DNA of 64,000 nucleotides from assembly GCA_038496675.1 (NCBI GenBank), contig CM076668.1, forward strand, positions 4,655,907 to 4,719,906, given 5' to 3'. This document shows, in pieces, positions 21,277 to 33,659 of the stretch (positions within the stretch are counted from its first letter, which is position 1; every line of letters starts with the position of its first letter). The notes under the pieces are model-generated. The model was not told where the DNA came from. It did no database searches and saw only the letters and a list, made by a program, of their open reading frames with translations. The DNA is from Rachycentron canadum. Its lineage: Eukaryota; Chordata; Actinopteri; Carangiformes; Rachycentridae. A program made the position numbers and the translations under genes.

Positions 21277-22445
21277 CATCTCCCTCACAGTCTACAGGTT
21301 TTCTATCTTAGTCTTTGTGCTGAGGGTCCATGACGCCCAGTGATAACGACAATCTGTAGATTGTCATTTGTAGCTTTTAGCCTTAAAACCTCAACAGGTT
21401 TAACTGTTGAGGAGTGGGGGGACACAACACAAGGGTCTGAATGGCTCCGGTCCACTTTAAGCCCAGCTGTTAGACAGGCACGTGCACAGATAGACCTCGG
21501 ATGGTGTTCAAACACCTGCCCCTTCTTTAAGCAGGTTTAAAACCTTCTCCTGAAATTTCAGAAAAATCAGCCCTCCTCTAAAAACAATTCTCGATCAATA
21601 ACTGCATTTGAGTTCTATGTCCTTCTATTTGGCCCTAAAGCAGCACTGTGTGGCAGGTTTTCTATGTTGTTGCCTGTTCTTAGGATAAATGTAGAAATAG
21701 TCAATGCTAAAAAATATTGCCTTTGTGTATATTGATAATTCTGCTCAGTATTAAATATCTGCAAGTGTACTGGTATTGAAATGAATAAATATGTCAGTAA
21801 CTTTATGTAACATTATAAGAGGGATCTTTTTTTTTCTTTTTCTTTTTTTGCTTGAGCACCTGCCTCCAAAACTTCTGTGTGTGGCCCTGCTGTTAGGGTT
21901 TAGCCAAGACGTTGTCTGGTATATACATGCAAAAAAGCCTGTCACTGTCAGCAGAGCTAGCTAGCTGTTTACCCCCTGTTTACAGTCTGTATGCTAAGCT
22001 ATGCTTCATATTTACTGTACAGACACAACAGTGGTATCAATCTCATCAAACTAATAAACATATTTCCCAGACACAGTGGAGCTGAACGGCAGCAGTGCCA
22101 CAGTGAGAGACGCCACTGATCCACCTGCCATTAAGCTAATGTTAGTAGAGTCATTATAATAAAGTACGTTGCAGCTTTAATGTGGTGTGTGAGAGGTGTG
22201 TTAGTGTGTTACTGTATAAGGTCATTAGGTAGTGAAGCCAGGATATATATGTGAGGGACTGAATTTTAAAGTGGATCACATGCAGCTCAGATTCTGGACT
22301 AGACTCAGACCATTCAGTCTCACCTCAACTCAACTTTTCAATTTAGCTCTTTTCCCTCAATGATAACGTTTACAATTCCTGTTCATAAACTACTCAAATA
22401 TCACACAAACATCCTCCCTACCCTCAGTGTACCCCCAGTGTACCC
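20386..22445 (-). other. cdr2l 3' UTR (inferred)
   Basis: Downstream of the cdr2l stop on the minus strand. Minus-strand AATAAA signals occur at plus 20457-20462 and 20386-20391, which would give a 3' UTR of about 2 kb. It includes a long (GT)n/(CA)n tract at 21183-21274. No competing coding frame is supported. Confidence 0.45.
21183..21274. repeat. (GT)n microsatellite in the inferred cdr2l 3' UTR
   Basis: Two GT runs (21183-21234 and 21239-21274) separated by ATCT. In the cdr2l transcript this would be a CA repeat of about 90 bases. Confidence 0.95.
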
Positions 22446-25400
22446 TCAGTGTTTACTGGACTTGCTGGACTTCCCAGATTTTCCTGCTTTAGAGGCTTTG
22501 GTAGCTTTAATGTCCATCTTGGTCTTCTGGATTCTGGAGAAGATCTCCTTAAAGAGGGCCTTGTACTCTGGTGTGTTCTGTCCCAGACGCTTATCTACCG
22601 CCTCCACCTGCTTGCTGATGCTCTCAATGGCCTCTGGGGTGGAGGGTGATTGGGCAGGGGTTGGAGGTGGCACCGGTGTGGGGCCCATAGCACAGTCCTT
22701 CATGGATGGATCTCTGGAGACTGGTCGCGAAGTCTGGACCTCGGCATGACACAGGTTCTCCTCATGGCGTCGACACTTTCCCAACAGCTCCTCGTATTTT
22801 TCCAGTAAGGCATGGTATTGCTCGTCCACCTCACGCAGGATGGACATCCCCCTCTTCCTCACACTGTTGGCGTGGAGAGCGTAGCTGCCTCTCCTGCGGC
22901 CGGACGCATCCCGGGCCACGATGGTGTTGAGCGCCGTGTCACTGCAGCTTTTCCTCACAGGGCTGGACTCAGGTAACGCCTCACCTCCCCCACCTCCTCC
23001 ACCGTCAGGTGGCTCACTCGTACCTGCTCCCGTCTGCCCAACCTCCACCTCCAGGAAGGTGTCTGTCTCCGGGGTGCTGTTGAGGACAGTCTGCGTGAGA
23101 GCCACGCCATCGTCCTCGCTGCTCAGCAGGAAAGTCCGAGCTCGACGTAGCTGCTGTAGCTCTTGCAGCTCCACCTCCAGCTCCCTCACCCGGGCCTGGC
23201 AGCCCTCGGCATCCTGGGAGCAAACACACACAGTTTAACTTTCACGTGAACAACAAGCCTGAAGTAACTGAGGCTGGAATATGTGACAGGTCTGTGATGA
23301 TTTAGTCCCAGAGGAGTCTGATCAATCTTTTTCTAAAGCTCATGTTTCTCAGTTTCTGTTGTGCAGTAGTGTAATGAGTTGTGTAGTCACATGTGTGTTT
23401 CCTGTGAAGGAGCAGCACAGATCTGAACATATTCACCAACCTGCACCCGTGTCTGCAGTCGTGAGAACTCTCCGAGCAGGAGATTGCACTCCTTCTCCAC
23501 CCCCTCTCTGCGACTCCTCTCAGTGCGGATCGCCGCCCTCAGGGCCGACACCGCCTCCCTCAGGTGCTGGTTCTCCTCTTCAAATGGTTGAGACTTTGTT
23601 TCCACGGTGAAGCTCTCAGCCCGGCCCACCACAAATTCATCCTCATACCTGGAGACATGACACAAACATATAGCTGGTTTCTTACAGTGTTTGTCAATGT
23701 GAAGGTGACCCCCCGTGGACTGTACTACCTGGGTGCTGTGCAGAGCTCCCTCAGACATGGGAACGTGTGGATGGTCTTGCGTCGTTCCCTCTTCTCCCTC
23801 CTGACTCGGAGCTGCTCCATAGAGCGAAGCTGCTCCACCTGACCTGACAGGGACTCCACCTGAGTCTGCAAAGCCTCGATGGTCCCTGTTAACCTGGTCC
23901 AGGAGGGAAAGTGAACGTTTATTAGGTGACGGAGGAGGATGACGCCGCAGAGGAAGGAGAACTCCCAGCCCCTCTCACCTCTCTATCTTCTGCTGCGAGG
24001 TCTTGCTGTCCGTCATCAGGGTGTGGTTGGTACGTTCAAGCTCTCTGGCAGTCCCGTCCAGCTGCTCGTACACTTTGGCGTGTTGCTCGTTCATGTCCCG
24101 GAGAACCTCCAGCTGCTTTGACAGGTACTGACAGACACAGACACAATCCACTGACATTACCACAGGTAGAAACATCTCACAGATGATCCAGAGAGAGCTG
24201 GTCTCTGGGGTTTTCCATATTTTCCTAATTATATGTAACTGATGTGATTTTTATTGATTATTACTGATTTGTTATTTTGTAGAATTTGTTGTCCTGTTTG
24301 ATGAGTTATTTCTTCACACTTCAGTTAAGGTCAAATTGGCAGTTTTCAGTCTTTAACACATGATCTTCCTCTACAGAGTGGGGCAGTGATGGAGAAGGTT
24401 TTGTGCAGCACTAAATGACTTTTTAAAACCTTAAAAAAGTTATAACTTTTATAAATTCAGCAAAGTTTTTTTTTGGCCCCTTTTTTTCAGCTCCTGTCAT
24501 CTTCTCACCTCAATCTCCTGCACCTGCTCTTCATTAGTGATGTACATCTGCTGTAAGGAGTCCTCCAGCTCCTTGTTCCGCTCCAGCAGAGTCTTCCCCA
24601 GCTCTGCCGCCAAGTGGAGGTCTGCCCATCAGACACAGGAGAAGAGGTCAGACAGGGAGGACTGGGAGAGGGGGGACAGGGAGAACAGGGGGAACAAGAA
24701 GGACAGGGGAGACAGCACTGATGGTCGACAGCACTCATGGTGGACCCCTCCCCTCCTCTACCTGGAGCATCAATAAGGCGACCTGTACAATTCACCTGAG
24801 CAGTAGATTCATTTACATTAATTTATGTTAATTCTAATATTAATATTATTGTTAATACTGATGTTTATATTAATGCCAATATTACAGCTAATACTCATGT
24901 TGATGTTAATACAAATGTTAATATTGATGTTTGTAATGTTAATACTAATAAAGAAGTTGATCCTGTTTTCTCACTTCAATGTTCTCCATGAGTCTCTCTG
25001 TAACTAAAGAGCCTCAGAGCTCAGTCTGAGCTTCCTCTGACAGGACAACAGAGAACTGTCTCTGTCTGAAGGACTCATGGCTTCCTGACAGGTCACATGA
25101 CTGATGAGCTCAGGCAGCTCTGGCATCAGACACACACGATGAAGACGCTGCTCACTTCAACCATTTTGATTTCCATTCCTCTGTAGTGTCCTCCGAACCA
25201 TCCACCAAAGTAAAGCCTGAGGATCTATTTTTATCATCAGTCCACTGCGTGATACATCAGGCTCCTCCTCCTCAGCCAGAGGACCAATCAGAGCAGGTCA
25301 GAGGAGGTGAAGTTAGAGGACAACAACGAAAAGACTGACGAGGCATTTTTATAAAAATATTACATTTTTGTTCCTACATTTGGGACAATGTCATTTCACA

Positions 25401-26521
25401 TTATTTCAGATACACGTTGAGACTGAAGAACAAACAATAAATGAGATAATAAAGATTATTTTAATCATATGTAACATATGATACATTGGTCATCAATGAG
25501 CTTCACATGGTTACTGAGTGTATGTAATATAACATCAACTTTAATATTATACCTTTATATGTTATTGTAAAGTGAATATGTTATTTATCACTATTATTAT
25601 TTAATGCAGGTAAATGTGAGATATAAATGCTGTAGACTAACAAGCTGTTAGTTAGTGGTCAGTGAATTTGGCTCCAGATGATTTATTAGTAGTATCATTT
25701 TCCTCGGATCCCGAACAGGTTTACTGAGACCAGGTTTGTGTCAGATCCTGAAGAGCTGTGTGTCTCTGGCACTGAAGCTGTCACCACTGTCAGTGTGAAC
25801 CAGGAGACCACAGATAACACAGAGAGCACTGACTTTTAGATTTGCAGGTGAATCTGTGCAGATGCTCTCAGTTCATCTGGAACATGAAAGCAGGTCCACA
25901 GAAACGTGAAAAGCTCTTTGGATCAGTACTGAACATCATGGAAGGGGCTGATGGTGTTCGACTGTTTTCTCCTTTAAGATGATCACAGACTCAACAATCT
26001 GCACAAGTTTGACAGGTTCACATATGAGGGAACCAGCCTCTCTCTACATCCTGATTGTTATTATGGATGACTTCACACCAATGGTTTGGTGAATACAGGT
26101 TGACAACAGCTTGATGACAGCCTGACAAGAACCTGACTGTAGCCTGGTTACAGCCTGGTTATAGCCTGGTTACAGCCTGGTTATAGCCTGGTTACAGCCT
26201 GGTTAAAGCCTGGTTACAGTCTGATAACACAGCCTGGCTACAGCCTATTTGCAGCCTGTTTACAGCCTGGTTAGAGTCTGATAACAGTCTGTTAACACAG
26301 CCTGGTTACAGCCTGGTTACAGCTGCTGACCGGGCCCTGGTCCTCTCCTGCAGCTCCTGTGGACTGAGACGCTCCTACAGGACGTGTCTCCACATCAGTC
26401 TTTGTTAGGTGGAGCCCGGCGGACCGGCGGCTGATGCTGGGAGGGAGGATGGGGTCTTACCCTGCTCCAGGTCCTGCTGGTCGTACCACGGCTCTTCCTC
26501 TTCGGTCACGAATTCCTCCAT
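22446..26521 (-). CDS. cdr2l: Cerebellar degeneration-related protein 2-like
   Basis: A cytoplasmic coiled-coil protein. The human orthologue is the main Yo-antibody antigen in paraneoplastic cerebellar degeneration; its biochemical role is poorly known. Exons (minus): 26521-26461, 24621-24509, 24127-23979, 23893-23729, 23648-23441, 23213-22446. All junctions are GT-AG and in frame: 1464 bases, 487 residues (human about 465). Diagnostic pieces: WYDQQDLEQD at the N-terminus, NEQHAKVYEQLD, RREKRERRKTIHTFPCL, RKSCSDTALNTIVA, HANSVRKRGMSILREVDEQY and YKALFKEIFSRIQKTK. Residues about 20-290 are mostly heptad coiled coil. A Gly-rich insert (GGGGGGG) lies near residues 295-305. The C-terminus is Lys and Ser rich. 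Intron 1 (1.8 kb) has an 11-base minisatellite. In human I recall CDR2L just before ICT1 on the same strand; here the two genes converge. Confidence 0.95.
24150..24205. mobile_element. Short Tc1-like tail fragment in cdr2l intron 2
   Basis: AATCCACTGACATTACCACAGG followed by TAGAAACATCTCACAGATGATCC parallels the right part of the Tc1 remnant at 17353-17425 with an internal deletion. It starts about 25 bases upstream of the cdr2l exon 3 acceptor. It is short, so identity is tentative. Confidence 0.4.
26139..26322. repeat. 11-base minisatellite in cdr2l intron 1
   Basis: AGCCTGGTTAC and AGCCTGGTTAT units repeat at exactly 11 bases from 26141 to about 26217, then decay to 26322. The repeat ends about 140 bases from the exon 1 donor site. 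Confidence 0.9.
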
Positions 26522-29320
26522 TCTCCCTGAGCTTAACATGGGTCTCCCCCTCTTCCTGGACCCGGGAAAAGCGCAGACACAGGCCTCAGTGTGTGAACAA
26601 TAGAGCTCCAGCTGGCGGGGTCTTCCAGGAGGCAGCGGGCTGTTTCCACACAGGGACTGTAGGTTTGTGTAGTGTTGTGTTGTGGCTCTACGTGTTTCTT
26701 CCTTCCTTCCTCTCCTCTCTGTTTCCTCGGTCACTCCCACCTCTCACACCCCACCCCGCCCGGCACCGGCCCATCCCGGTGTTCAGAACCGCTGCCGTTG
26801 CTGCAGAGGATCCTCAGACGTGGCAGCGCTTCCCTCTGTCCTCGTGATGCCTTAAAGTGCAGCTCGGAAGCTTCAACGTTACAGTTTAGTTTTCAAGCTT
26901 TCGGTCAAGTTCGCCCTCTAGATTCCTACACATGTAGAGACAACAAGACTCCCTGAATTCAGACACACTCAATATAAAGACACGTTGCTTTAAGGGAAAC
27001 CGGCTGGAGTATAATGAAAGTAACATTTCAGACGGCACCTAAACGCTGCATCAGATCACAGGATGGAGCTCCACAGAGGCTCATCTAACTGTCCCAGTGA
27101 AGAGAGTATGAAGTGGTGTAGCTAAAGACAGGGAGTCTAGGCTGTGCAGTCAAAAGTATAGTTCACATTCACATTAATTACAACTTGGCCCCTTTGAACA
27201 CAACATGAAGTGTTGATGGGCAGGAAGCCATTCAGGGATCATGACCTGCTGCAGCATTGGTGGCTTTGACTGGTTTGTGTGTCCAGAATCACAAAATAAA
27301 AGACTGTCAACACTATGAGATCACAAACAGATGCTTCTGTGTTTCTGCTCTGGTCCCATGTGGTCTGGTCTGGACTGGATCTACAGGGACCAGCTGGGGC
27401 TGTTCAGAACAGTAACCATGCCAGACAAACCACAGCCTTCATTCCACGTGTGCTCTTAATAAACCAAACATATGCTTTCCATCAAATTGTGGATATCATA
27501 TTTTTTCTCTCTCTAATTGTCTTGACAATTGTAACATGAACTGTTAATGCTAATTAATGTTAATTAATTACCTAAGCTCCATGTATGGCTGGGTACCAGT
27601 TCACCTTTTAGAGTAGTTGTGCCAATAAAATGAATGTTTTTCTATAAAGTGGTTTAATACTAAAAACAAACAACAAAAGGTTGTGGTGTTGTGTTGTTAA
27701 AACCCGGAAGTGTCTGATTTAAAAAAGATTGAATCTGAATATGATGCTGTTATGTCTGTGGTGTGATGATATTTGGGTGGATACTGAAACAGTTTTGAGG
27801 TGTGATCAAAGTGACAAATGAAAGCAGTGTAAGAGGTTACATTCTTGGTTAAAGCTGTTGTGTTTTGTGAAGTGTGTAGTTATGAGATTTACACCAGCAG
27901 AGGGCGAGCTGGCATAGCACAGGACATAACATTAGAGACCCTTCGCCCTAATGTCTCAGTGACAACAATAATACGTGTGGATCACTGACTTTACAGTCAA
28001 CTCATAACACAATTCATTCACCATAATATTTGAGTAGACGAAGCATGTGAATGGTCATATATTCTGACCTGGGTCAGAGGTGGAACATTAAATTTAAATG
28101 CCTGTTCTCAGACAGACAAATAGAGCTTGACGTTTATTGACGTTCTAAATAAAGAAAATATGTAGCGTGTGTTTGTGTGAACCTCCATATGAGCCTGGTG
28201 CTGCCATGGATTAACAGACATGTCAAAAACCCTTTGACAGGACTCAGCTACAGGTTGGAGTAACAGTGAGACTGAGACTCAGCAGGACAACGTGAGGTCT
28301 CTGAGTCTGTGGTTGGATAATGAGAAACACACACACTGAAATCACTGTCTTATCAATACCAGCTGCTGCTGCGACAACTGGAGGGGAACATTTTAGGGCA
28401 GGTCTGACCTGCAGAGGATTTTCTGTCTTTGTCACTTTGCCAAATTCTTTTGCAGAACAAGTTGAACAAAGGGTTAAAATGCATGTGAATTCAAACAGAC
28501 CCAAAGCTCTGAGCAGCTTTGTCGCCACTAAGAGGAGACATGATGAAAGAGGGTGTTATTTATCCCCATACATGTTTATCATTAGCCTGACTGTGTGGGT
28601 TAATGGAAGCTAATGGAAGCTAATGGAAGCAGCGTGGTAAAGGATAAGTGATGTAAAAAAAAATAAATAAGAAACACACAAAGAGCATTTTTAAGCCAGA
28701 GTCCTCTCCTCCTCCCTCACACTCAAGAACAATTTCTTACAGTAACTCAGATGCACTATAATACATCAAAACACAAGCAACAACAACACATTGACTGATT
28801 TTTAAAATGGAGCATAGCAGACAGTCACAACAGGTGATTTTATTGAATGTCAGAGTTTTCTGAATGAAATCTGTCTAGTTCATTAGAAAGAAATGAATGA
28901 ACATTTCTCTCTGTGTCTATCTATGACAGTAAGCTCTGACATGTCTGTCCACTCTGACGTTATGGTCCTGGCTGATGCTTCAGGTGTTTACCCTTCACCT
29001 GGTGTTTCTCAGTTTACCTGCTCCTCATCATCTCATCAGTACTTATACCTGCTTCTCTCAGTCCACCCGTGTGTTGCTACATCAACTAAAACCTTCAGGA
29101 TCACACCCCTCCTCCAAGCCTTCACCTTTACCTGCCCTCCCTCCTCCTCTTATTCGGTCTGTCCACTAAACAGTCACTGCTTCCAACAGCTTAACCTGTT
29201 GTGATGATTGCACCTGGAAATATAACATGGGGAAATATAAGGTAAAACTAGAGACTGTGACATATTGTGACATATAAACTGTGTCTGCGGAAGACATGGT
29301 CTACAGGTAACAAACCAAAC

Positions 29321-29558
29321 CACAGTGGACCAAGAACAGACCACTGAGAGACTCCACAGTGGACCAAGAACAAACCCCTGAGAGACTCCACAGTGGACCA
29401 AGAATAGACCACTGAGAGACTCCACAGTGGACCAAGAACAGACCCCTGAGAGATTCTTCAGTGGACCAAGAATAGACCCCTGAGGGACTCCTCACTGGAC
29501 CAACATCAGACCCTTGAGAGGCTCCACAGCGGACCAAGAACAGACTCCACACCTCCAT
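29321..29558. repeat. 34-base minisatellite, about seven copies
   Basis: Units begin CACAGTGGACCAAGAACAGA and continue to GAGAGACTC. Starts fall at 29321, 29355, 29389, 29423, 29457, 29491 and 29525, exactly 34 bases apart. The first four units are closest; the later ones diverge. The period is not a multiple of three, so the minus-strand ORFs across it are artefacts. Confidence 0.95.
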
Positions 29559-30805
29559 ATAGATATGAACAAAATCAGCACTGACCCATCAGACTTTACC
29601 ATTTATGATGATTTTAACTTAGGTTTCACTTTGAATTGGGATTAACTGTGTGTTCACCACAACAAATGCACCTGTATTCCTAAATTATGGATGTAGTGCT
29701 TAAAATATAAGTTATTTGAGTAATCAGTTTGTTGATCAACAGAAAATTAATTGCCAAATATTTTGATGATGAATTGTTGCATTTGAGATCATATATCAAA
29801 TATCTTTATGTTTTGACAAACAATCAGTTATGGCAATGACATGTATGTATCTACTAAGTGTTCAATCAAAAATAATTTAAACATAATCAGATAATGGAGC
29901 AAATATTTGACCATTTTAAATCTTTAGAAAAAAGATTTATATCATATTTCTGAATATTTATCCTCTGCACTCAGACAACAGTGACACAGGGTGACTTCTT
30001 CTGTGTCACTCAGCATGAAAATAAAGCTGTAGACTTTATAGTGGTCTCAGGGGTCTCAGGGGTCACAGGACCTCCCTTCATCCCATCACACAAGGGCTTA
30101 ATGCTAATCAGCCTTTTGTTTCTCATTGTGCTCCCTGCTGACACTTAAACCGTTGACCCTGTTCATCAGTGACTCAAACACATTCATCTGTTCCTCTACA
30201 TTGTCTGAATGAGGATGTAAAGTCACTGAGGACCTTCAGTGGCTCTAGCCTGGACTTCAGAGACCAGTTGTCAGGAGTGGCTTCTGGTCGTGGCTCAGTA
30301 TCAGGGCTCAGTGTTTAGCTGTTTCCAACTCATAGCAGACTGAACGTTGTCTTTCAACAGCCTCAATTTTATCACCGTTTACAGCAGGAACTCTGTTCTG
30401 AGTTCAGATAAAGTTTTAGGAAATGACTAACGCCTGTTTGTGGAAAGATTGAGATTTTTTAATCATCAGAAATGTCTACAGTAGAGTACATTTTTATCAA
30501 CACATAGTAGAGGAACACAACAAGGCATTGTTTCAGAAATCAGCCAACTACAAAGTGAAGGAACAACCTCCTTGCTCTTTCTTTTATTCTTTCTGAGATC
30601 CTCTGTGAAGACCACACCTCTGATGGAGGAGGAACACACAGGAGGAAAGTGAACCTTGGCTGGATTCATCAGTGTTTCACCATTACTGAGTATGTCTGCT
30701 GTACCACTTCCTGTGTGTGTACAAGAGTGAATCAACAGCAAATGCAGACGTACATGCTCTTGAGAAATATGGGCGTCAGATGGTGGGACACCAGATGGAT
30801 GAACA

Positions 30806-30828
30806 CACAGACACACACACACAGACAG

Positions 30829-30861
<33 letters not shown>

Positions 30862-30881
30862 GACAGACACACACACACACA
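30806..30881. repeat. (CA)n microsatellite with CAGA interruptions
   Basis: Alternating CA broken by CAGACAGA blocks. Long minus-strand Cys/Val ORFs here are translations of the repeat. Confidence 0.9.
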
Positions 30882-31121
30882 CCACCCCCTACTCCTTTCA
30901 GAAGGAGCCTCGTCTCCACAGTGACTAAAGACAAAGGAGAGGCCCTGGCACAGCTGGTCTGTAGCAGCAGAGTGAAAACACAGTGAACGAGTGTCAGATG
31001 TACAGACAGAGGGTGCGGGGGAGAGAGAGAGAGCGAGAGAGACAAGCAGCAGTGAACGAGTGAATTTGGGAAGTGGCTGAAGGCGGGGGGGAGGGGGAGT
31101 GGGGGGGGGGGTTGAAAGAGG

Positions 31122-31500
31122 NNNNNNNNNNNNNNNNNNNNNNNNNNNNNNNNNNNNNNNNNNNNNNNNNNNNNNNNNNNNNNNNNNNNNNNNNNNNNNN
31201 NNNNNNNNNNNNNNNNNNNNNNNNNNNNNNNNNNNNNNNNNNNNNNNNNNNNNNNNNNNNNNNNNNNNNNNNNNNNNNNNNNNNNNNNNNNNNNNNNNNN
31301 NNNNNNNNNNNNNNNNNNNNNNNNNNNNNNNNNNNNNNNNNNNNNNNNNNNNNNNNNNNNNNNNNNNNNNNNNNNNNNNNNNNNNNNNNNNNNNNNNNNN
31401 NNNNNNNNNNNNNNNNNNNNNNNNNNNNNNNNNNNNNNNNNNNNNNNNNNNNNNNNNNNNNNNNNNNNNNNNNNNNNNNNNNNNNNNNNNNNNNNNNNNN
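31122..31500. other. Assembly gap (379 N) in a G-rich repeat
   Basis: The gap is bordered on both sides by a run of about ten or more G followed by TTGAAAGAGG (about 31100-31121 and about 31508-31529). The flanks are near copies of each other, so the gap lies in or beside a tandem duplication, or its flanks overlap. Confidence 0.95.
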
Positions 31501-31549
31501 AGGGGGTGGGGGGGGGGGTTGAAAGAGGAGGAGGAAAGGGAGGGGGTAC

Positions 31550-31815
31550 ACAAACTCCCTGAGAGGAGTTAGTCGTCAAAGTCGGAGAAAGTGAGCACTC
31601 ACACTGCAGGAGGAAGAGTTGCAGCGCTGCTGATCGGCTCAAAGAGTCAAATTACTTCCAAACATCCAGGTCTCTGAGTCTGATGAGGAGCCTGGGACCA
31701 GCAGGCACCACTACGAACTGACCTCAGAGGAACGACAGGAGGTTCTCCTGTGGTTCTCCAGTGAACAAGTGGAAATTGTGACTCTATCAACGTGCAGTCA
31801 CACACATTTACAGAG
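31550..31815 (+). other. Possible noncoding leader exon of smim5
   Basis: A stretch with no long ORF that ends CATTTACAGAG at a strong donor GTAAGAG (31816 on). The next plausible acceptor on this strand serving a gene is TTTTCAG at 34889, 48 bases before the smim5 ATG. The link is inferred from the splice sites only; the 5' end is unknown. Confidence 0.3.
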
Positions 31816-32600
31816 GTAAGAGCTTGTTCTGTAATTTTCATGCACACTGCACCTTATACCACCTTTATATATGTTGCATTAAAAGACCAACTAGTGATTT
31901 TCACTAAACTTTCATATACATATACTAATACATCAAAGTATTAGACTACTTAGAAGGGTTAGACTACTATTTACATTAGTTACTGACTTTTCCTCAGATG
32001 AAGCAACATGTTTTGGACTCTGACTGTTTCAGCTATGAAACATAATGTGTGAGTGCAGTGGATGGACAAAGACTAGAGGAGCCCACAGAGCAGAGAGGGC
32101 CAGTAGCAGAGGTCAGGCCACCTTCAGACTAACTCTAGCAGGTGGTGAAGATTTATTTACACAATCAGCTGGAGCAGCTTTCAGAAAACCAATCAAGAGC
32201 ATATACACCGATGACCAAAGTCAGTGTGTGTGCATATGTGCAGATATAGTCCTGCTCTTCTGTGGGATTATTAAACTGAAAAAATACAGTATCATCTCTA
32301 AACCATAACACTCTCAACACACCAATCACAGAAAAAAGTTTAAATCTACTGTGCAGGCTGTGTTACAAATACACTTCCTTAAATAACAAACAACATCCTG
32401 AAGTTAACAAATTACACACACAAAAAAAAAACAAATGAGTGTTTGTTTGGTTTTGATAATATTTTTTTCGTTTATGTATTTTCCAGAGTTTTGCAGATGT
32501 TTTCTCTGACACTCAGTGGTACAGTTGCATGGACTGCACCATATGAGTCTGATGTTACTGACTGATTATTGAATGATTACTGACTATGCAGCTTGACACA

Positions 32601-32840
32601 GTTAGTATAGTAGTATAGTATATATAGTATAGTAAAGTACAGTGTTCAATGTAGTATAGTATAGTATAGTACAATATATAGCATAGTATAATATGGTATA
32701 GTGCAGTATACTGTACAACAGTACAGTATATAGTATAGTATAGTACAGTATAAAGTTTAGTATAGTATAGTATATATCATAGTCTAGTACAGTATAGTAC
32801 AGTCCAGTACAGACCAGTATAGTGTAGACCAGTAGTATAC
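32601..32840. repeat. Degenerate AGTAT pentanucleotide repeat
   Basis: Tandem AGTAT/AGTAC units, for example TAGTATAGTATAGTATAG near 32652-32670, with scattered changes over about 240 bases. The Tyr/Ile/Leu-rich minus ORF is a repeat translation. Confidence 0.9.
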
Positions 32841-33659
32841 AGTACATTATGGTAAGGGCAGTAACAGTGAGGTCGGGTCTTGAAGGAAGTGTTGTATAAA
32901 AATTATAAATAACTTTCTTTTACATCTACATATATCTACATTATATTTGGTTCACTCTCCTAAACAACCCTGTGAAAGGATGTTGTTAAATAGCTACATG
33001 TTGCTAGGCAACATCAAGCGACAGGGCTTCTCAGGTACAGTGACTTTACATGAATATTAAACGCGAGACACTGAGTAGTAATTAATTAAGGAAATGAACA
33101 GCTGGTGTCTATGATTTAATTACATGTGGCGTTTTGTTGGCGGGTGGAGCAACTGGCTTATCTGGTGAGAGAGCCGAGGCTAACTTTAGCTAAAACTTTA
33201 ACTTTATTCATTGTCTCGCTGTTAGCTGGTGTTTTAGTTGAAGGATATCCCTGTAGGTGAACCGACATCTTGGTGAGTTAGTTAGTTACAGCCCATAATT
33301 TAATGAGGCAGCAGCTAGTTAAAAACATGACTCCTAAACCCCTGCCGAGCTAACTAGCTAACATAGTATAGCATCGCAGCAGTAACTGTCATGTCACTCC
33401 TGACTGTAGTGGAGCTCATATTAACTGGTTTGTTTGAGCTATCTTTGAATCACATATTTACATCTACCTCACTGCATTAATATTACTATTCAGTCTAGCT
33501 GATTTTTTTCCCTTTGTTTTATTATCTTGATTTCAATAGATTTATTGATATTAATGGTAGCTGGACAGACACTTAAAAACATACACAGAAAATCTCTGGG
33601 GCTGTTTTAGACTGGGTGTTGGTTTGCCTTCTGGTGTGGCTCAGTGAAGCTGTATACCC

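Larger units (their letters stand above)
26522..31549. other. Intergenic: cdr2l 5' flank to putative smim5 leader
   Basis: The first few hundred bases (26522-26850) are moderately GC-rich with a pyrimidine-rich tract and should hold the cdr2l 5' UTR and promoter. Further right are a triplicated TAATGGAAGC unit (about 28602-28630), the 34-base minisatellite (29321-29558), a (CA)n tract (30806-30881), a GA/G-rich stretch and an assembly gap. No coding exon is recognised. Confidence 0.5.

Noticed and set aside
22360..24186. Multiple plus-strand ORFs (60-137 residues)
   Set aside because: All are antisense shadows of GC-rich cdr2l exons.
28320..28613. 97-residue plus ORF upstream of cdr2l
   Set aside because: No family resemblance, no promoter or splice context; overlaps a minus ORF of similar length, as expected by chance.
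29301..29558. Regular 34-base repeats as a possible CRISPR array
   Set aside because: Units are directly adjacent with no spacers, in a vertebrate genome; it is a minisatellite.
29174..29558. Minus ORFs with repeated LVHCGVSQG-like motifs
   Set aside because: The 34-base period is not a multiple of three and the motif changes frame between units, so it is not a coding repeat.
29700..29860. Possible second copy of the MITE-like repeat seen at 8817-9015
   Set aside because: Only GATCAACAGAAAATTAATTG and nearby AT-rich words fit; too weak to call.
30466..31642. Minus-strand ORFs up to 288 residues rich in Cys/Val or Pro/Ser
   Set aside because: They come from the CA tract, the pyrimidine-rich strand of the G-rich repeat and the N gap.
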